The notes: generated by a model from the letters alone, not told the origin. A DNA stretch of 64,000 bases from Pseudomonas sivasensis (GCF_013778505.1 NZ_JAAOWU010000005.1:10393-74392), one strand, 5' to 3'. Shown: positions 34,492 to 44,094, numbered from the stretch's first letter. Translations and numbers: made by a program.

Positions 34492-35199
34492 CTAGACCTC
34501 CCAAGCAAACGGATTGAACAGATACCCCTTGCCCCAGATCGTCTTGATACACACCGGCTCACGTGGGTTGTCATTGAGTTTGCCGCGCAGTTTGCTGATG
34601 TAGACGTCGACGCTGCGGTTAAGGCCGTCGAACGCGATGCCGCGCATGCGGTTGAGAATGTCATCGCGGGAAAGAATGGTGCCGGCGTTGCTGGCGAGCA
34701 ACCACAGCAATTCGAACTCCATGGTGGTGAGGTCGATCTTGTCGTCCCCCAGGCTGACGACCCGGCAACTGCGGTCGATGGCCAACCGACCGAACGCCAG
34801 CGCCCCGCGTACGGTAGGCTCCGGCAATTGGCGGCGTTGCAGCGCACGCAGGCGCGCCAGCAGCACCGGCGGTTTGATCGGTTTGATCACGTAGTCGTCG
34901 GCGCCGGATTCCAGGCCGAGGATATGGTCCAGGTCATCCTCCTTGGCGGTAAGGATCACGATGGGAGTGTCGGACACACTGCGAATCTCGCGGCACACCT
35001 GTAGGCCGCTCTGGCCCGGCAGCATCAGGTCGAGTACGACAATTTTCGGTTTGAACGCCAGGAACGCCGCCAAGGCTTCATCACCTCGGTGTACCACGCG
35101 AGGCTCGAAGCCATGTTGTGATAAAAAATGCGCGATCAGCCCCGCCAGCTTCTCGTCGTCCTCAACAAGCAGAACCTTACCCTGACCCAGGTTTTCCAT
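34492..35199 (-). CDS. rstA: OmpR-family response regulator, RstA-like
   Basis: A 235-residue regulator. The receiver domain (about 8-120) has acidic residues Asp14-Asp15 and phosphoacceptor Asp57 (VVLDLMLPG); the OmpR winged helix covers about 135-230. The C-terminal sequence RSVDVYISKLRGKL...GKGYLFNPFAWE closely resembles E. coli RstA, as I remember it. It is first in the operon with the kinase. The regulon is unknown here; the divergent MFS gene 157 bp away is a possible target. Confidence 0.87.
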   Translation of the reverse strand: MENLGQGKVLLVEDDEKLAGLIAHFLSQHGFEPRVVHRGDEALAAFLAFKPKIVVLDLMLPGQSGLQVCREIRSVSDTPIVILTAKEDDLDHILGLESGADDYVIKPIKPPVLLARLRALQRRQLPEPTVRGALAFGRLAIDRSCRVVSLGDDKIDLTTMEFELLWLLASNAGTILSRDDILNRMRGIAFDGLNRSVDVYISKLRGKLNDNPREPVCIKTIWGKGYLFNPFAWEV

Positions 35200-35356
35200 A
35201 CGTTCTCAGTGCGCGCACGCGGATTGAAGAGGCGGCATTATAGGTGGCAAGCTGGGCAACTGAAGCAGATAGCCAACGGGCGTCGCTGAAGCTTCATGTT
35301 TTTAAGAGCTTTTTACAAATAGCCTGCATTCTTTAACGCCAATCACAGGGAGTTGT

Positions 35357-36556
35357 ATGCGTAAGGATTACCTGGCGTTCTTTGTTTCGCTGTTCCTGTC
35401 GCGTCTGGCGGATCAGATCCTGTTGTTTATCGTGCCGCTGATCGTATTTCAAACCACCCAAAGTGCGTCGTGGGCAGGCCTGGCCTTTTTTATCGAGTCG
35501 CTGCCACGCTTCCTGGCCTTCCCGGTGTGCGGCGCCGTGTGCGACAAGTATTCGCCCGTGCGTATCCTGCATATCAGCCAGGTCTACCGGGCGCTGGCCT
35601 GTGTGGTGGCTGTGGCGCTTTACGGGATGTTCGACGGTATCTACTGGCTGGTGCTGCTGTCCGCGCTATGTGGGGTGCTGACCACCCAAGGCATCATGGC
35701 CCGGGAGGTGCTGATGCCGCATATCTTTGCGCAATACAGCTATGCCAAGACGTTGTCCTACTCCCAGATCGCCGACCAATCCGGCCTGGTACTGGGGCCG
35801 TTGTTGGCCGCGCTGATGCTGGAGGTGTGGGCCTGGCATTGGGTAGTGCTGGGGGTTGCAGGGCTGTTCGTGTTGGCAGACCTGGCGATGCGCGCGTGGC
35901 AACGTAACACCTCAGTCAACCCGCAACCCCATCAGCAGCACCGTGATATCTGGCTGCAACCGCTGCGCATCGCCGTCGCGCATATCCGCAACCTGCCGGG
36001 GTTGAAACGCCTGATTGCGCTGACGGTGGGCGTGAACCTGCTCATTGGCGCCACCCTGGCCACATCCGCCGCCATGGTCACTGGCGATTTCAACGCCGAC
36101 AAGGATGCCTACGCGCTGCTGCAAGCGGCAGGTGCGCTGGTGACTATCGTGATTCTGTTTTACCTGTCGCGCACGACCTTGCCGTTAAAACGCCTCGGCG
36201 GCGTGTCTTACGGACTGATCACTGTGGGCGCGCTGATCATGGCGGTCAGCCCCAATCTGTGGGCTTACAGCCTTGGCTTCCTGCTGGTTATAGGCTTCGA
36301 CAAGATGTACAGCGTCTATATGCGCAGCGTGCGCCAGCAGGTCATCCCGGTAGAGGACTTTGGCAAGACCGTCGGCATGATCACCCTACTCAATAACCTG
36401 CCACAGCCCGTGGCTGGCCTGGTGATTGCCGTGCTGGCAGCGCCCTTGGGCACGCAAACGGTGATCCTGCTGCTGACCGGGATCACCGCACTGATCGGCG
36501 TGGCCGTCGCCTCAGGCCGGCACACCACTGTGAAAGCGAAACTCGACGTCAGGTGA
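35357..36556 (+). CDS. MFS transporter
   Basis: A 399-residue, 12-helix MFS protein of the type with a short N-terminus (MRKDYLAFFVSLFLSRLADQ) and the loop CGAVCDKYSPVRIL. It is similar in layout to macrolide/siderophore-type exporters, but I cannot name the substrate. AATCACAGGGAGTTGT upstream of the ATG holds a good Shine-Dalgarno. It is divergent from rstA. Its 3' end overlaps the convergent miaE gene by 45 bp. Confidence 0.8.
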   Translation: MRKDYLAFFVSLFLSRLADQILLFIVPLIVFQTTQSASWAGLAFFIESLPRFLAFPVCGAVCDKYSPVRILHISQVYRALACVVAVALYGMFDGIYWLVLLSALCGVLTTQGIMAREVLMPHIFAQYSYAKTLSYSQIADQSGLVLGPLLAALMLEVWAWHWVVLGVAGLFVLADLAMRAWQRNTSVNPQPHQQHRDIWLQPLRIAVAHIRNLPGLKRLIALTVGVNLLIGATLATSAAMVTGDFNADKDAYALLQAAGALVTIVILFYLSRTTLPLKRLGGVSYGLITVGALIMAVSPNLWAYSLGFLLVIGFDKMYSVYMRSVRQQVIPVEDFGKTVGMITLLNNLPQPVAGLVIAVLAAPLGTQTVILLLTGITALIGVAVASGRHTTVKAKLDVR

Positions 36557-37114
36557 CTCAATCAATTCCTGCTCGGCCGCCCTCACCCGCTCGATCACCT
36601 GGGCGATATCCTTTGCATCGCCATACTGGTAGGCCAGCTTCAGGTAACCCTGGAAATGCCTCGCTTCGCTTTTCAGCAGGCCGAAGTAGAACTTGCTGAG
36701 TTCTTCGTCCAAATGCGGCACCAACGCTTCGAAACGCTCGCAACTGCGCGCCTCGATAAACGCCCCGACTACCAACGTATCCACCAATTTCACTGGTTCA
36801 TGGTTGCGCACGACTTTGCGCAAGCCCGAGGCATAACGGCTGGCGTGCAACTGGCGCAGTTCAATCTTGCGCTTTTTCATCAGGCGCATGACCTGTTCGT
36901 GGTGCACCAGTTCTTCGCGGGCCAGGCGCGACATCATGTTAATCAGGTCGACATGGCCGTGATACTTGGCGATCAGGCTCAAGGCGGTGCTCGCGGCCTT
37001 GAATTCGCAGTTCTTGTGGTCGATCAGCAGCGTTTCCTGATCGGCCAACGCGGCCTGGACCCAGGCGTCGGGGGTGCGGCAACCGAGGAATTCGTGGATT
37101 TCTGGCAGGTTCAT
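36512..37114 (-). CDS. miaE: tRNA-(ms2io6A)37 hydroxylase MiaE
   Basis: A 200-residue non-haem di-iron monooxygenase of the ferritin-like fold. It hydroxylates 2-methylthio-N6-isopentenyladenosine at tRNA position 37. Carboxylate and His ligands lie in DHKNCEFKAAS, AREELVHHEQV, GAFIEARSCERFEAL and KSEARHF. The start is ATG 37114 (MNLPEIHEFLG), with the family N-terminus. It overlaps the convergent MFS gene by 45 bp at the 3' end. Confidence 0.9.
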   Translation of the reverse strand: MNLPEIHEFLGCRTPDAWVQAALADQETLLIDHKNCEFKAASTALSLIAKYHGHVDLINMMSRLAREELVHHEQVMRLMKKRKIELRQLHASRYASGLRKVVRNHEPVKLVDTLVVGAFIEARSCERFEALVPHLDEELSKFYFGLLKSEARHFQGYLKLAYQYGDAKDIAQVIERVRAAEQELIESPDVEFRFHSGVPA

Positions 37115-37264
37115 CGGGCTCACGGGCAAAAGGATCACAAAAGGCCGGCGATTATACCGACCACGCCGCAGACCACCAGCCACCGGCCTTGATGTGCATC
37201 AACATGACGGCTGCCGGGCAGCAACTATAGTTATTCCACGCCCACTCTTTTGGAGATCCCGACC

Positions 37265-38128
37265 ATGCAAGCCATCCGCAGCATCCTGGTGGTCATCGAG
37301 CCCGAGCATTCGGAAAGCCTGGCCCTCAAGCGCGCCAAGCTGATCGCCGAGGTAACCGGCGCGCACTTGCACTTGCTGGTCTGCGATAAAAACCATGAGC
37401 ATTCGGCTCTGTTGAGCCTGCTCAAGGCTGGATTGCAGGAGGATGGCTACAGCGTGACCACCGAACAGGCGTGGAATGCCAGCCTGCATGAAACCATCAT
37501 TGATGTGCAGCAGGCTTAGGGCTGCGGTTTGGTGATCAAGCAACACTTTCCCGACAGCCCGCTGAAGAAGGCGCTGCTGACACCGGCGGACTGGAAGCTG
37601 CTGCGCTTTTGCCCGACACCGGTGTTGCTGGTCAAGACGTCCACGCCATGGGCTGGCGGGGTGATCCTGGCAGCAATTGATGTGGGCAATACCGACAGCG
37701 AGCACCGTTCGCTGCACAATTCGATCATTGATCATGGCTTCGACATCGCCAGCCTCGCCAAGGCGCAGCTGCACGTGATCAGCGCCCATCCGTCGCCGAT
37801 GTTGTCGGCGGCGGACCCGACGTTCCAACTCAAGGAAACCATCGAAGCGCGCTACCGCGAGCAGTGCCAGGCGTTCCAGGCTGAGTTCGACGTGGACGAC
37901 GCGCACCTGCATATCGAGGAAGGCCCGGCGGATGTGCTGATTCCATTCGCGGCGCACAAGTGGCAGGCAGCAGTGACCATCATCGGTACCGTAGCGCGCA
38001 CCGGAATTTCCGGTGCACTGATCGGCAACACGGCGGAGGTGGTGCTGGATGCTGTGGAAAGTGATGTGTTGGTGCTCAAGCCGCAGACATTGATGGATCA
38101 CCTGGAAGAGCTGGTCACCAAACCCTGA
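37265..38128 (+). pseudogene. Universal stress protein gene (two UspA domains) with an in-frame amber codon
   Basis: The frame from ATG 37265 would give a 287-residue tandem UspA protein, but codon 85 is TAG (37517-37519). Reading continues in exactly the same frame on the other side (GCGLVIKQHFPDSPL...), with good similarity up to the stop at 38128. The nucleotide-binding pattern GTVARTGISGALIGNTAE is intact in the second domain. A single G-to-T change (GAG to TAG, giving Glu85 in an intact copy) explains the break. Options are a nonsense mutation, suppression, a downstream restart (GTG 37532), or a sequence error. The Shine-Dalgarno TTTTGGAG is strong. Confidence 0.88.
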
Positions 38129-38155
38129 CGCCTATCCTCCAGATAACCGACGTCC

Positions 38156-38187
38156 AATGTGGGGGGCGGCTTGCCCCCTCCCACATT
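38156..38187. repeat. Single REP-type hairpin
   Basis: AATGTGGGGGGCGGCTTGCC followed by CCCTCCCACATT forms one strong hairpin between the convergent stress-protein and DUF1289 genes. It belongs to the GTGGGAGGGGGCTTG family and may also act as a terminator. Confidence 0.75.
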
Positions 38188-38200
38188 CCGATTTTTGCCG

Positions 38201-38671
38201 TCAGGTAGAGAGCGCATCCCTGAGGAACCCTGGGGCGATATAGCGCTGGTAGTGGGCCTCGGACAGGATAAAGAACTCACGGTCGATGGCATCGCGCAGT
38301 TCCGGCAACGCCCATTCACGAAACTCCGGCAACAGCACCATGCCGTACGCCTCCAGGTTATTGATGACCCGCGCACCGCGCGCAATCAACTGGTATGCCC
38401 AGCAGTACTCGGATTGGTGCGGCACGAAGCGGATCTTGCGCTGCTCCAACTGACCGCGCAGGGTCTTGGGGTCGAAAATCTCCAGTTTGCCGGCCATCAC
38501 CTGCACCAGCAGTTGCTCCAGGCGCAGCCATACCGCACGTTTTTCTTCTTCGCTATAGCCATTCCACAGGATTACTTCGTGGTGGAAGCGCTTGCAGCCA
38601 CGGCACACCAGATCGCCGTAAACCGTGGAGCACAGGCCGACGCAGGGGGTCTTGATGGTTTGGTTGGACAT
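38201..38671 (-). CDS. DUF1289 Fe-S-type/Cys-rich protein
   Basis: A 156-residue cytoplasmic protein. The N-terminal DUF1289 motif is TPCVGLCSTVYGDLVCRGCKRF, cited here only by its four cysteines at residues about 10, 14, 23 and 26 from MSNQTIK. The remainder is helical and typical of the longer Pseudomonas version. Its function is not known; metal or cluster binding by the cysteines is plausible. The start is taken at ATG 38671. Confidence 0.8.
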   Translation of the reverse strand: MSNQTIKTPCVGLCSTVYGDLVCRGCKRFHHEVILWNGYSEEEKRAVWLRLEQLLVQVMAGKLEIFDPKTLRGQLEQRKIRFVPHQSEYCWAYQLIARGARVINNLEAYGMVLLPEFREWALPELRDAIDREFFILSEAHYQRYIAPGFLRDALST

Positions 38672-38757
38672 GGGCAACGACACGCAAATCAGCGAAACAG
38701 TGCGCCATGTTAGCCCTTTGTCTAAGGTTGATCACCCAGCAAACTTGCCATGGCAAC

Positions 38758-38786
38758 TTACCTTTAGAAATTTTTTGCCGTAGAAT
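38758..38786 (+). promoter_or_regulatory. Candidate sigma-70 promoter upstream of acnB leader
   Basis: TAGAAT at 38781-38786 is a good -10; TTACCT at 38758-38763, with a 17-bp spacer, is a weak -35. Transcription would start near 38793 and give a leader of about 275 nt before the acnB start. Other promoters cannot be excluded. Confidence 0.4.
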
Positions 38787-38819
38787 CATCCGGCCTTGTA
38801 AGGCGCCAATAATCCGCTG

Positions 38820-38956
38820 GAAGCTGTTTTCAAAGCGTCACGAGCACAGTCGTTCCTTCAGAACGGTGTTGGCGCGGACTTGACCCCGGTAGGTCAACAA
38901 CCGCGCCAACCCTCATCAGCTCCGTTCTGCAGGCGTAAAACTTTGAAAGCAGCTTC
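38820..38956 (+). promoter_or_regulatory. Nested inverted repeats in the acnB leader (candidate structured RNA)
   Basis: Four helices can form in one coaxial arrangement. P1: 38820-38835 with 38941-38956, 16 positions with one mismatch (GAAGCTGTTTTCAAAG / CTTTGAAAGCAGCTTC). P2: 38859-38866 with 38922-38929 (CAGAACGG / CCGTTCTG). P3: 38868-38877 with 38901-38910 (GTTGGCGCGG / CCGCGCCAAC). P4: 38880-38885 with 38892-38897 (TTGACC / GGTCAA) closing loop CCGGTA. The structure ends 111 bases before the acnB GTG. It may be a regulatory leader, a separate small RNA, or a small mobile palindrome. Confidence 0.55.
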
Positions 38957-39067
38957 TGTGAGGAATGCCGGCAGCGCTGGCTTTGCGGCCCAAAAAGCCC
39001 CCGAGCGCATGCGTGCCGTTCATTTCTGGATGAGCGTCCCGTGGGACCACTGATGAGGGTAATAACT

Positions 39068-41677
39068 GTGCTTGAAGCCTACCGCAAACATATCGAAGAG
39101 CGTGCAGCCCTGGGTATTGTTCCCCAGCCGCTTAACGCCGAACAAACCGCAGGCCTGGTCGAGCTGCTGAAAAATCCTCCAGCCGGCGAAGAAGAATTCC
39201 TCGTTGACCTGATCACCAACCGCATTCCACCTGGTGTTGACGAAGCTGCCTACGTCAAGGCCGGTTTCCTGTCTGCCCTGGCCAAGGGCGAAGCCACTTC
39301 CCCCCTGATCGACAAGAAACGCGCTGTTGAACTGCTCGGCACCATGCAAGGCGGCTACAACATCGTGACGTTGGTCGAGCTGCTGGACGACGCCGAGCTG
39401 GCGCCTGTCGCCGCGGCCCAACTCAAGCACACCCTGCTGATGTTCGACGCGTTCCACGACGTCGCCGAAAAAGCCCGCAACGGCAACGAGCACGCTAAAG
39501 CCGTAATCCAGTCCTGGGCTGACGGCGAATGGTTCCGCAACCGCCCTACCCTGGCCGACAAGATCAGCCTGCGCGTATTCAAGGTCACCGGCGAAACCAA
39601 CACCGACGACCTGTCCCCTGCTCCGGACGCCTGGTCCCGCCCTGACATCCCACTGCACGCCCTGGCCATGCTGAAAATGGCTCGCGAAGGCATCGTGCCG
39701 GACGAGCAAGGCAAGACCGGCCCGATGAAGCAGATCGAAGAAATGCGCGGCCAAGGCTTCCCGATCGCCTACGTCGGTGACGTGGTCGGTACCGGCTCTT
39801 CGCGTAAATCCGCTACCAACTCGGTACTGTGGTTCTTCGGCGACGACGTACCTTACGTACCGAACAAGCGTGCCGGCGGTTTCTGCTTCGGCAGCAAGAT
39901 CGCTCCGATCTTCTACAACACCATGGAAGATGCTGGCGCACTGCCAATCGAATTCGACGTGACCAACATGAACATGGGCGACGTCATCGACCTGTATCCT
40001 CATGCTGGCAAAGTCTGCAAACACGGCACCGATGAAGTCCTGACCACCTTCGAAATGAAGACCCCGGTCCTGTTGGACGAAGTTCGTGCCGGCGGCCGTA
40101 TCCCGCTGATCATCGGCCGTGGCCTGACCGACAAGGCTCGCGCCGAATTGGGTCTGGGCCCTACCGACCTGTTCAAGCTGCCTGAAGCACCGGTCGACAC
40201 TGGCAAGGGTTTCACCCTGGCCCAGAAAATGGTCGGCAAGGCCTGCGGTCTTCCGGAAGGCAAAGGCGTTCGTCCAGGTACGTACTGCGAACCGAAGATG
40301 ACCACCGTGGGTTCCCAGGACACCACCGGTCCTATGACCCGTGACGAACTGAAAGACCTGGCGTGCCTGGGCTTCTCGACCGATCTGGTAATGCAGTCTT
40401 TCTGCCACACCGCGGCTTATCCAAAGCCGATCGACGTGACCACCCACCACACCCTGCCTGACTTCATCATGACCCGTGGCGGTGTATCGCTGCGTCCAGG
40501 CGACGGCATCATCCACAGCTGGCTGAACCGCATGCTGCTGCCGGATACCGTCGGTACCGGTGGTGACTCCCACACCCGCTTCCCGATGGGCATCTCGTTC
40601 CCAGCCGGTTCCGGTCTGGTCGCGTTCGCCGCAGCCACTGGCGTAATGCCACTGGACATGCCGGAATCGATCCTGGTGCGCTTCAAAGGCAAAATGAAAC
40701 CTGGCATCACCCTGCGTGACCTGGTTCATGCCATTCCTTACTACGCGATCCAGTCCGGTTTGTTGACTGTCGAGAAGAAAGGCAAGAAAAACGCCTTCTC
40801 CGGCCGCATCCTGGAAATCGAAGGCCTGAACGACCTGACGCTGGAACAGGCTTTCGAGCTGTCCGACGCCTCGGCCGAACGTTCGGCTGCCGGTTGCACC
40901 ATCAAGCTGTCGAAAGAGTCCGTCACCGAGTACCTGAACTCCAACATCACCCTGCTGCGCTGGATGATCGGCGAAGGCTACGGCGATGCACGTACCCTGG
41001 AACGTCGCGCTCAAGCGATGGAAGCCTGGGTAGCCAACCCAGAGCTGATGGAAGCCGATGCCGACGCGGAATACGCCGAAATCATCGAGATCGATCTGGC
41101 CGAAATCAACGAGCCGATCCTCTGCGCACCAAACGACCCGGACGACGCTCGTCTGCTGTCGAGTGTTGCCGGCGAGAAGATCGACGAAGTGTTCATCGGT
41201 TCGTGCATGACCAACATCGGTCACTTCCGCGCTGCCGGTAAGTTGCTGGAGCAGGTCAAGGGTCAGCTGCCTACCCGTCTGTGGCTCTCGCCGCCGACCA
41301 AGATGGACGCTCACCAACTGACCGAAGAAGGCTACTACGGCATCTACGGCAAGGCTGGCGCGCGCATGGAAATGCCGGGCTGCTCGCTGTGCATGGGTAA
41401 CCAGGCACGTGTAGAACCGAACTCGACTGTTGTGTCGACCTCGACCCGTAACTTCCCTAACCGTCTGGGTGATGGTGCCAACGTCTACCTGGCCTCGGCT
41501 GAGCTGGCGGCAGTAGCCTCCACCCTGGGTCGCCTGCCGACCGTCGAAGAGTACATGGGCTACGCGGCGAAACTGGACACCATGGCCAGCGACGTCTACC
41601 GCTACCTGAACTTCGACCAGATCGCTGAGTTCCGCAAGATCGCAGCAAGCGCCAACATCCCGGTGATTCAAGCCTAA
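39068..41677 (+). CDS. acnB: Aconitate hydratase B
   Basis: An 869-residue aconitase B, which interconverts citrate and isocitrate in the TCA cycle and, without its cluster, can bind RNA. Domain order is B-type: N-terminal HEAT-like region (about 1-160), swivel domain, then the cluster-binding core. The 4Fe-4S ligands are Cys713 (GSCMTN), Cys772 and Cys775 (GCSLCMG), with the same spacing as E. coli AcnB. The GTG at 39068 ([12 protein letters not shown]) follows GAGGGTAATAACT; an ATG at 39053 is in frame. A long structured leader precedes it and a strong terminator follows. Confidence 0.95.
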   Translation: MLEAYRKHIEERAALGIVPQPLNAEQTAGLVELLKNPPAGEEEFLVDLITNRIPPGVDEAAYVKAGFLSALAKGEATSPLIDKKRAVELLGTMQGGYNIVTLVELLDDAELAPVAAAQLKHTLLMFDAFHDVAEKARNGNEHAKAVIQSWADGEWFRNRPTLADKISLRVFKVTGETNTDDLSPAPDAWSRPDIPLHALAMLKMAREGIVPDEQGKTGPMKQIEEMRGQGFPIAYVGDVVGTGSSRKSATNSVLWFFGDDVPYVPNKRAGGFCFGSKIAPIFYNTMEDAGALPIEFDVTNMNMGDVIDLYPHAGKVCKHGTDEVLTTFEMKTPVLLDEVRAGGRIPLIIGRGLTDKARAELGLGPTDLFKLPEAPVDTGKGFTLAQKMVGKACGLPEGKGVRPGTYCEPKMTTVGSQDTTGPMTRDELKDLACLGFSTDLVMQSFCHTAAYPKPIDVTTHHTLPDFIMTRGGVSLRPGDGIIHSWLNRMLLPDTVGTGGDSHTRFPMGISFPAGSGLVAFAAATGVMPLDMPESILVRFKGKMKPGITLRDLVHAIPYYAIQSGLLTVEKKGKKNAFSGRILEIEGLNDLTLEQAFELSDASAERSAAGCTIKLSKESVTEYLNSNITLLRWMIGEGYGDARTLERRAQAMEAWVANPELMEADADAEYAEIIEIDLAEINEPILCAPNDPDDARLLSSVAGEKIDEVFIGSCMTNIGHFRAAGKLLEQVKGQLPTRLWLSPPTKMDAHQLTEEGYYGIYGKAGARMEMPGCSLCMGNQARVEPNSTVVSTSTRNFPNRLGDGANVYLASAELAAVASTLGRLPTVEEYMGYAAKLDTMASDVYRYLNFDQIAEFRKIAASANIPVIQA

Positions 41678-41691
41678 GGTGTTGATGTAAC

Positions 41692-41729
41692 AAAAACGCC
41701 GCGTATCGCAAGATACGCGGCGTTTTTTT
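41692..41729 (+). terminator. Rho-independent terminator of acnB
   Basis: A 16-bp perfect stem (AAAAACGCCGCGTATC / GATACGCGGCGTTTTT) with loop GCAA and seven Ts on the + strand, 15 bp after the acnB stop. A classic strong terminator. Confidence 0.93.
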
Positions 41730-41778
41730 ATGCCTGGAATATAAACACATTCAATTGATCCCTCTGTCACTGACCCAC

Positions 41779-42262
41779 CGCTATCGGGAGCAAGCCCCCT
41801 CCCACAGTTTTGACCGCGACGGGCGACCTTATACCTTCAACCGCACCACCGCCTGATCCTCAAGGTGGGCTGGCTGAAGACACCGCTCCAAATGTGGCAG
41901 GGGGCTTGCCCCCTCCCACAGTTTTGACCGCGACGGGCGACCTTCTACCTTCAACCGCACCACCGTCTGATCCTCAAGGTGAGCTGGCTGAAGACACCGA
42001 TCCAAATGTGAGAGAGGGCTTGTCCCCTCCCACAGCTTTGACCGCAACGGGCGACCTTATACCTTCAACCGCACCATCGTCTGACCCTCAAGGTGAGCTG
42101 GCTGAAGACACCGATCCAAATATGGGAGAGGGCTTGTCCCCTCCCACAGCTTTGACCGCAACGGGCGACCTTATACCTTCAACCGCACCACCGTCTGATC
42201 CTGAAGATGAGCTGGCTGAAGACACCGCTCCAAATGTGGGAGGGGGCTTGCCCCCGATGGGC
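41779..42262. repeat. Tandem array of four 114-bp REP-containing units
   Basis: Period 114 bp, with equivalent positions at 41807, 41921, 42035 and 42149. Each unit ends with a REP hairpin (GTGGGAGGGGGCTTGCCCCC-type, facing CCCTCCCAC), and the array is bounded by further REP arms at 41779-41806 and 42235-42262. Units 2 and 3 share extra variants (GAGAGGGCTTGTCCCCTCCC, CTTTGACCGCAACGG), pointing to recent duplication. Because 114 is divisible by 3, a spurious open frame of about 250 codons runs through the array. It fills the gap between acnB and the SulP gene. Confidence 0.92.
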
Positions 42263-42318
42263 GAGTCAGTTGACGCATCTGCCACTGACCCACCGCTATT
42301 TGGAGCAATCCCCACGCG

Positions 42319-44016
42319 TCACGCCTTGCTCACCTCCAGCGCCAGCTGCACCGCGCCATCGACGCTCAAGCCACTGAGCAGCACATGGGACGCCAATGCT
42401 TCGGGCAGCCCCTGCAACACCTCGCGCGCGTCATGCCGCACGCGGGCAAGTACCAGGCGCTTGCCCTCCCCGTGTACTTGCGCAAAAAAAGCCGCCAGCG
42501 CTTCGATGCTGGTGCCGTCGAGGTCCGGCGATTCTTCCAGGCTCAACACTACCGCCTGCGCCTGGGAATGACGCATCAGGCGCAAGGCCGCGCCCAGGAT
42601 GCGCTCGGCATTCGCAAAAAATAGCGCTTCGCTGGGCCGCACGATCAATACCCCCGGGACGGCCAGGGCATCGGCATGGTGCAGGCGGTCGACAAAGTCA
42701 TGGCTGTCACCCAGGCGGCCCAGCACTTGAATGTCGGCCGACGACATCTGGCGCAGCATCAACATCACACTGATTGCGACCGCGAGCAGCAAACCATCCA
42801 GCACGCCCAGCACCAGCACCGCCGCCACCGCACAAATCACCAGCACGCGATCGCGGCGCCACAGGAAATAACGCCCCAGCGGCTGCAAACTCAAGCCTCG
42901 ACCCAGGGCATAGATGACGACGGCCGCCAACACCGGCTCCGGCGTGAGCGCGACATAGGGAAGCACCGTCAGCACGATCAGCAATATCACCAGCGCCGCG
43001 ACAATCCCCGCCAGGCGCGAATAGGCGCCGGCCGCCTCGTTGGCCGACGTCGCCGAATACCCGGCACCGGCCGGCATGCCGTGGAACAGACCGGAGACCA
43101 GGTTGGCCACTCCCAGCGCAAGCAGGTCACGGTTGGAGGACACGCGGTCGCCATGCTTGAGCGCGAACGAACTGATAGAGCCGTAGGACTCCGCGTACAG
43201 GATCATCACCAGCGCAAACGCCAATTCCCCGAGGCGCAGCCAGTCGGCAAACGGCAGCATCGGCAAATGCCCCAGCTCCAGGCGCAGGTCGATCATGCCG
43301 ATCTGCGCCACGCCATAGGCCTGCAGGTCCAGGTACTGCCCGGCAGCGATGCCGAGCACCACGACCACCAGACCACCCGGCAGACGCGGGAAGCGTGCGC
43401 ACAGCCACAACACCAGCAACGCCAGCCCCGCCACCAGTGCCGCAGGCCAGTTCCAACGCGGTAGCTGCTCCAGCAACTGCGGCAGAAAACGGATCAGGTT
43501 GTTATCGGTCAGGTGCACGCCCACCACACTGGCCAATTGCTTGAGGATGATGGTCAGCGCCAGGCCGAAGGCGAAGCCACGCAACACGGGCTTGGCGATA
43601 AACGAAGTGACGCCGCCAAGTTTCAACAGGCCGGCCAACAGGAAAAACACCCCGGTGAGCAGTACCAGCCCGAAGGCCAGGGAAAGCCTCAATGCCGGCT
43701 CATCTCCCGCCAGGCTCGCCGTCGCCGCCGCCAAAACGGCCGCCGACGACGAGGTAGCCGAAACAATCGCAAAGCGGCTAGTGCCGAACAGGCCGTAGCA
43801 CACCAGGCCTGCAAATAAAGCGATCACCCCGGCCTGGGGCGGCAGCGCGGCGATACTGGAATAGGCGACGGCTTCGGGCAGCAGCAAACCCGCGATGGAT
43901 AAGCCAGCCAGCAGGTCTTGGATGCGGTTCGACGGTACGGCAACGGGTGCATCGGTTTCAGTCTTCAATCGGCCCAACCCATCCTGGCAAAAAGCGTGCG
44001 TAAGCTTAGCCCTCAT
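42319..44016 (-). CDS. SulP-family anion transporter with STAS domain
   Basis: About 565 residues. The N-terminal SulP membrane part has 12-14 helices (family segment AGLSIAGLLLPEAVAYSSIA; FHGMPAGAGYSATSANEAAGA), followed by a cytoplasmic STAS domain (about the last 110 residues; VLSLEESPDLDGTSIEALAAF). SulP proteins carry sulfate, bicarbonate, C4-dicarboxylate or other anions; the substrate here is not readable. The start is uncertain: ATG 44016 and ATG 44040 are both possible, and a TTG at 44058 would lie inside the upstream terminator. Confidence 0.83.
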   Translation of the reverse strand: MRAKLTHAFCQDGLGRLKTETDAPVAVPSNRIQDLLAGLSIAGLLLPEAVAYSSIAALPPQAGVIALFAGLVCYGLFGTSRFAIVSATSSSAAVLAAATASLAGDEPALRLSLAFGLVLLTGVFFLLAGLLKLGGVTSFIAKPVLRGFAFGLALTIILKQLASVVGVHLTDNNLIRFLPQLLEQLPRWNWPAALVAGLALLVLWLCARFPRLPGGLVVVVLGIAAGQYLDLQAYGVAQIGMIDLRLELGHLPMLPFADWLRLGELAFALVMILYAESYGSISSFALKHGDRVSSNRDLLALGVANLVSGLFHGMPAGAGYSATSANEAAGAYSRLAGIVAALVILLIVLTVLPYVALTPEPVLAAVVIYALGRGLSLQPLGRYFLWRRDRVLVICAVAAVLVLGVLDGLLLAVAISVMLMLRQMSSADIQVLGRLGDSHDFVDRLHHADALAVPGVLIVRPSEALFFANAERILGAALRLMRHSQAQAVVLSLEESPDLDGTSIEALAAFFAQVHGEGKRLVLARVRHDAREVLQGLPEALASHVLLSGLSVDGAVQLALEVSKA

Positions 44017-44055
44017 TGCTCGGCTGCGGTTGAGCCGCATCAGCTTTTGCGCGGG

Positions 44056-44094
44056 CAAAAAAAAGCCGATTCGCGCTATGCGCGAATCGGCTTG
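44056..44094 (-). terminator. Rho-independent terminator of the amino-acid transporter gene
   Basis: A 13-bp perfect stem (AAGCCGATTCGCG / CGCGAATCGGCTT) with a 5-base loop. On the minus strand it is followed by eight Ts (44057-44064), 19 bp after the transporter stop. It separates that gene from the SulP gene in the same direction. Confidence 0.92.

Noticed and set aside
39020..41770. Open frame of over 900 codons on the minus strand across acnB
   Set aside because: It is the antisense of a highly biased GC-rich coding sequence; the + strand encodes an intact AcnB with all cluster ligands.
41810..42571. Open frame of about 250 codons with a repeating proline-rich peptide
   Set aside because: It is the translation of the 114-bp REP array (period divisible by 3) and then of sequence antisense to the SulP gene. 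It has no Shine-Dalgarno and no family similarity.
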